A program made the translations under genes and the position numbers. The notes under the pieces were generated by a model. That model did no database searches. It saw nothing but the letters and a program-made list of their open reading frames with translations, and had not been told where the DNA came from. A DNA stretch of 6,205 nucleotides from NCBI GenBank assembly GCA_003519485.1, contig DOWQ01000578.1, positions 1 through 6,205 on the forward strand. The letters run 5' to 3'. Source of the DNA: Streptomyces sp. Lineage in GTDB: Bacteria > Actinomycetota > Actinomycetes > Streptomycetales > Streptomycetaceae. Within the stretch, counting starts at the first letter, position 1; each line of letters starts with the position of its first letter. Shown here piece after piece: positions 5,684 to 6,205 of this stretch.

Positions 5684-6205
5684 CTATTCGGCCTCGGACT
5701 CCTCGTCCGGGGCCGTTTGCGTGAGCGGTGCGTGAGCGGACGGGGAGTTGATCTCCCGAATATCGCCCAACGGATCAGCATCATCCGGCACGGACTCCGG
5801 GTCGGGCTTCTCCGCTTCGTCGGGCTCGGGCTTCGCCGCAGAAGCGGTGTTCTCGGAGGCGGCGCGGGCACGTGGTACGAGCCGGGCTGCGGCCTCGGCG
5901 ATCGCCAGATCCGCCTCGGGCAGCAGGCTCGTGTACGTGTCTGACGTGATGGTGATCGAGGAGTGGCCGAGCATCTCCTGGATGTCCTTCAGGTCGGCCC
6001 CGGCCGCGTGGGCGTAGGTCGCGGCACCGTGGCGGAGGTCGTGGAGCCGGACCGGTGGGAGGCCGATCTCCTCGTACAGCTCGATGAACCGCCGTGTGAC
6101 GTTGGCGGGGTGGAGCATCTCGCCGTTCTCCTTGGTGAAGACGCGACCGGTCTCCACCCAGGCGGTCTCCCACTCCTTACGGTGAGGGGCCCCGAAGATC
6201 CCGGA
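5684..6205 (-). CDS. Tyrosine recombinase (phage-type integrase), C-terminal part
   Basis: The frame is open to the right edge, so this is the last 173 residues of a longer integrase; the apparent start at 6157 is an internal GTG. Numbered from the window edge, box II is visible as HDLRHG (55-60, with His55 and Arg58), then LGHSS (His81) and the nucleophile Tyr91 in SDTYTS. The first catalytic Arg, the core-binding domain and the arm-binding domain lie outside. The enzyme cuts and rejoins DNA at the attachment site through a covalent 3'-phosphotyrosine link, integrating or excising the element. After the catalytic domain comes an acidic, Ala/Pro-rich tail of about 60 residues without recognised function. 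Orientation and distance to the tRNA fit a tRNA-targeting actinomycete integrase. All visible catalytic residues are intact. Confidence 0.92.
   Translation of the reverse strand, partial: SGIFGAPHRKEWETAWVETGRVFTKENGEMLHPANVTRRFIELYEEIGLPPVRLHDLRHGAATYAHAAGADLKDIQEMLGHSSITITSDTYTSLLPEADLAIAEAAARLVPRARAASENTASAAKPEPDEAEKPDPESVPDDADPLGDIREINSPSAHAPLTQTAPDEESEAE
5717..5738. repeat. Perfect 11-base tandem repeat near the attachment site
   Basis: TGCGTGAGCGG occurs twice head to tail (5717-5727 and 5728-5738), within the last codons of the integrase gene and 81 bases from the tRNA 3' end. Eleven bases is not a multiple of three, so the copies are read in different frames, and about one helical turn separates them. 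It may be an arm-type integrase or excisionase site, or a recent slippage duplication. Confidence 0.6.

Larger units (their letters stand above)
5637..6205. mobile_element. One end of a tRNA-integrated element (ICE, plasmid or prophage)
   Basis: Everything right of the tRNA 3' end is inferred to belong to an integrated element, with its integrase gene closest to the junction. Only the integrase end is visible, so plasmid-like element, conjugative element and prophage cannot be told apart. Vestigial or long-fixed insertion is also possible. Confidence 0.6.

Noticed and set aside
1..6205. CRISPR array, insertion sequence or rRNA
   Set aside because: No regularly spaced repeats, transposase motifs, terminal inverted repeats or rRNA-like sequence were seen.

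Overview
The window is very G+C-rich, with almost every codon ending in G or C, protein families typical of actinomycetes, and a leaderless-looking GTG start behind a TANNNT -10 box. It is most likely a Streptomyces (or close relative) chromosome, crossing from host DNA into the end of an integrated element.

Layout. Bases 1-1216 (+) hold the C-terminal part of a secreted-type M6 metalloprotease, cut by the left edge. It converges on a 784-residue FUSC-family membrane protein on the - strand (1287-3641). A 314-base divergent gap follows. It carries a plausible promoter for a + strand pair: a small antibiotic-biosynthesis-monooxygenase (ABM) domain protein (3956-4288) and a short-chain dehydrogenase/reductase (4379-5203). 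After a hairpin at the end of the dehydrogenase and about 170 bases with nothing recognisable comes a compact unit: a -10-like box (5399), a putative 32-codon leaderless ORF (5412-5510), a strong intrinsic terminator (5510-5553) and a tRNA-Arg with anticodon CCU (5564-5636). The right end (5684-6205, - strand) is the C-terminal catalytic part of a tyrosine recombinase. It points at the tRNA and ends 47 bases from it, so the tRNA 3' end is very probably the attachment site of an integrative element or prophage.

Most interesting point. The tiny ORF upstream of the tRNA contains three consecutive AGG codons plus a fourth, and the tRNA directly downstream is the one that reads AGG. A U-tract terminator begins at the ORF's stop codon and ends 10 bases before the tRNA, leaving little room for a separate tRNA promoter. 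This looks like a leader-peptide attenuator in which supply of charged tRNA-Arg(CCU) could control that tRNA's own gene. The arrangement is visible in the sequence. The regulation is inference: no clear antiterminator was found by eye, and the sign of the response cannot be deduced.
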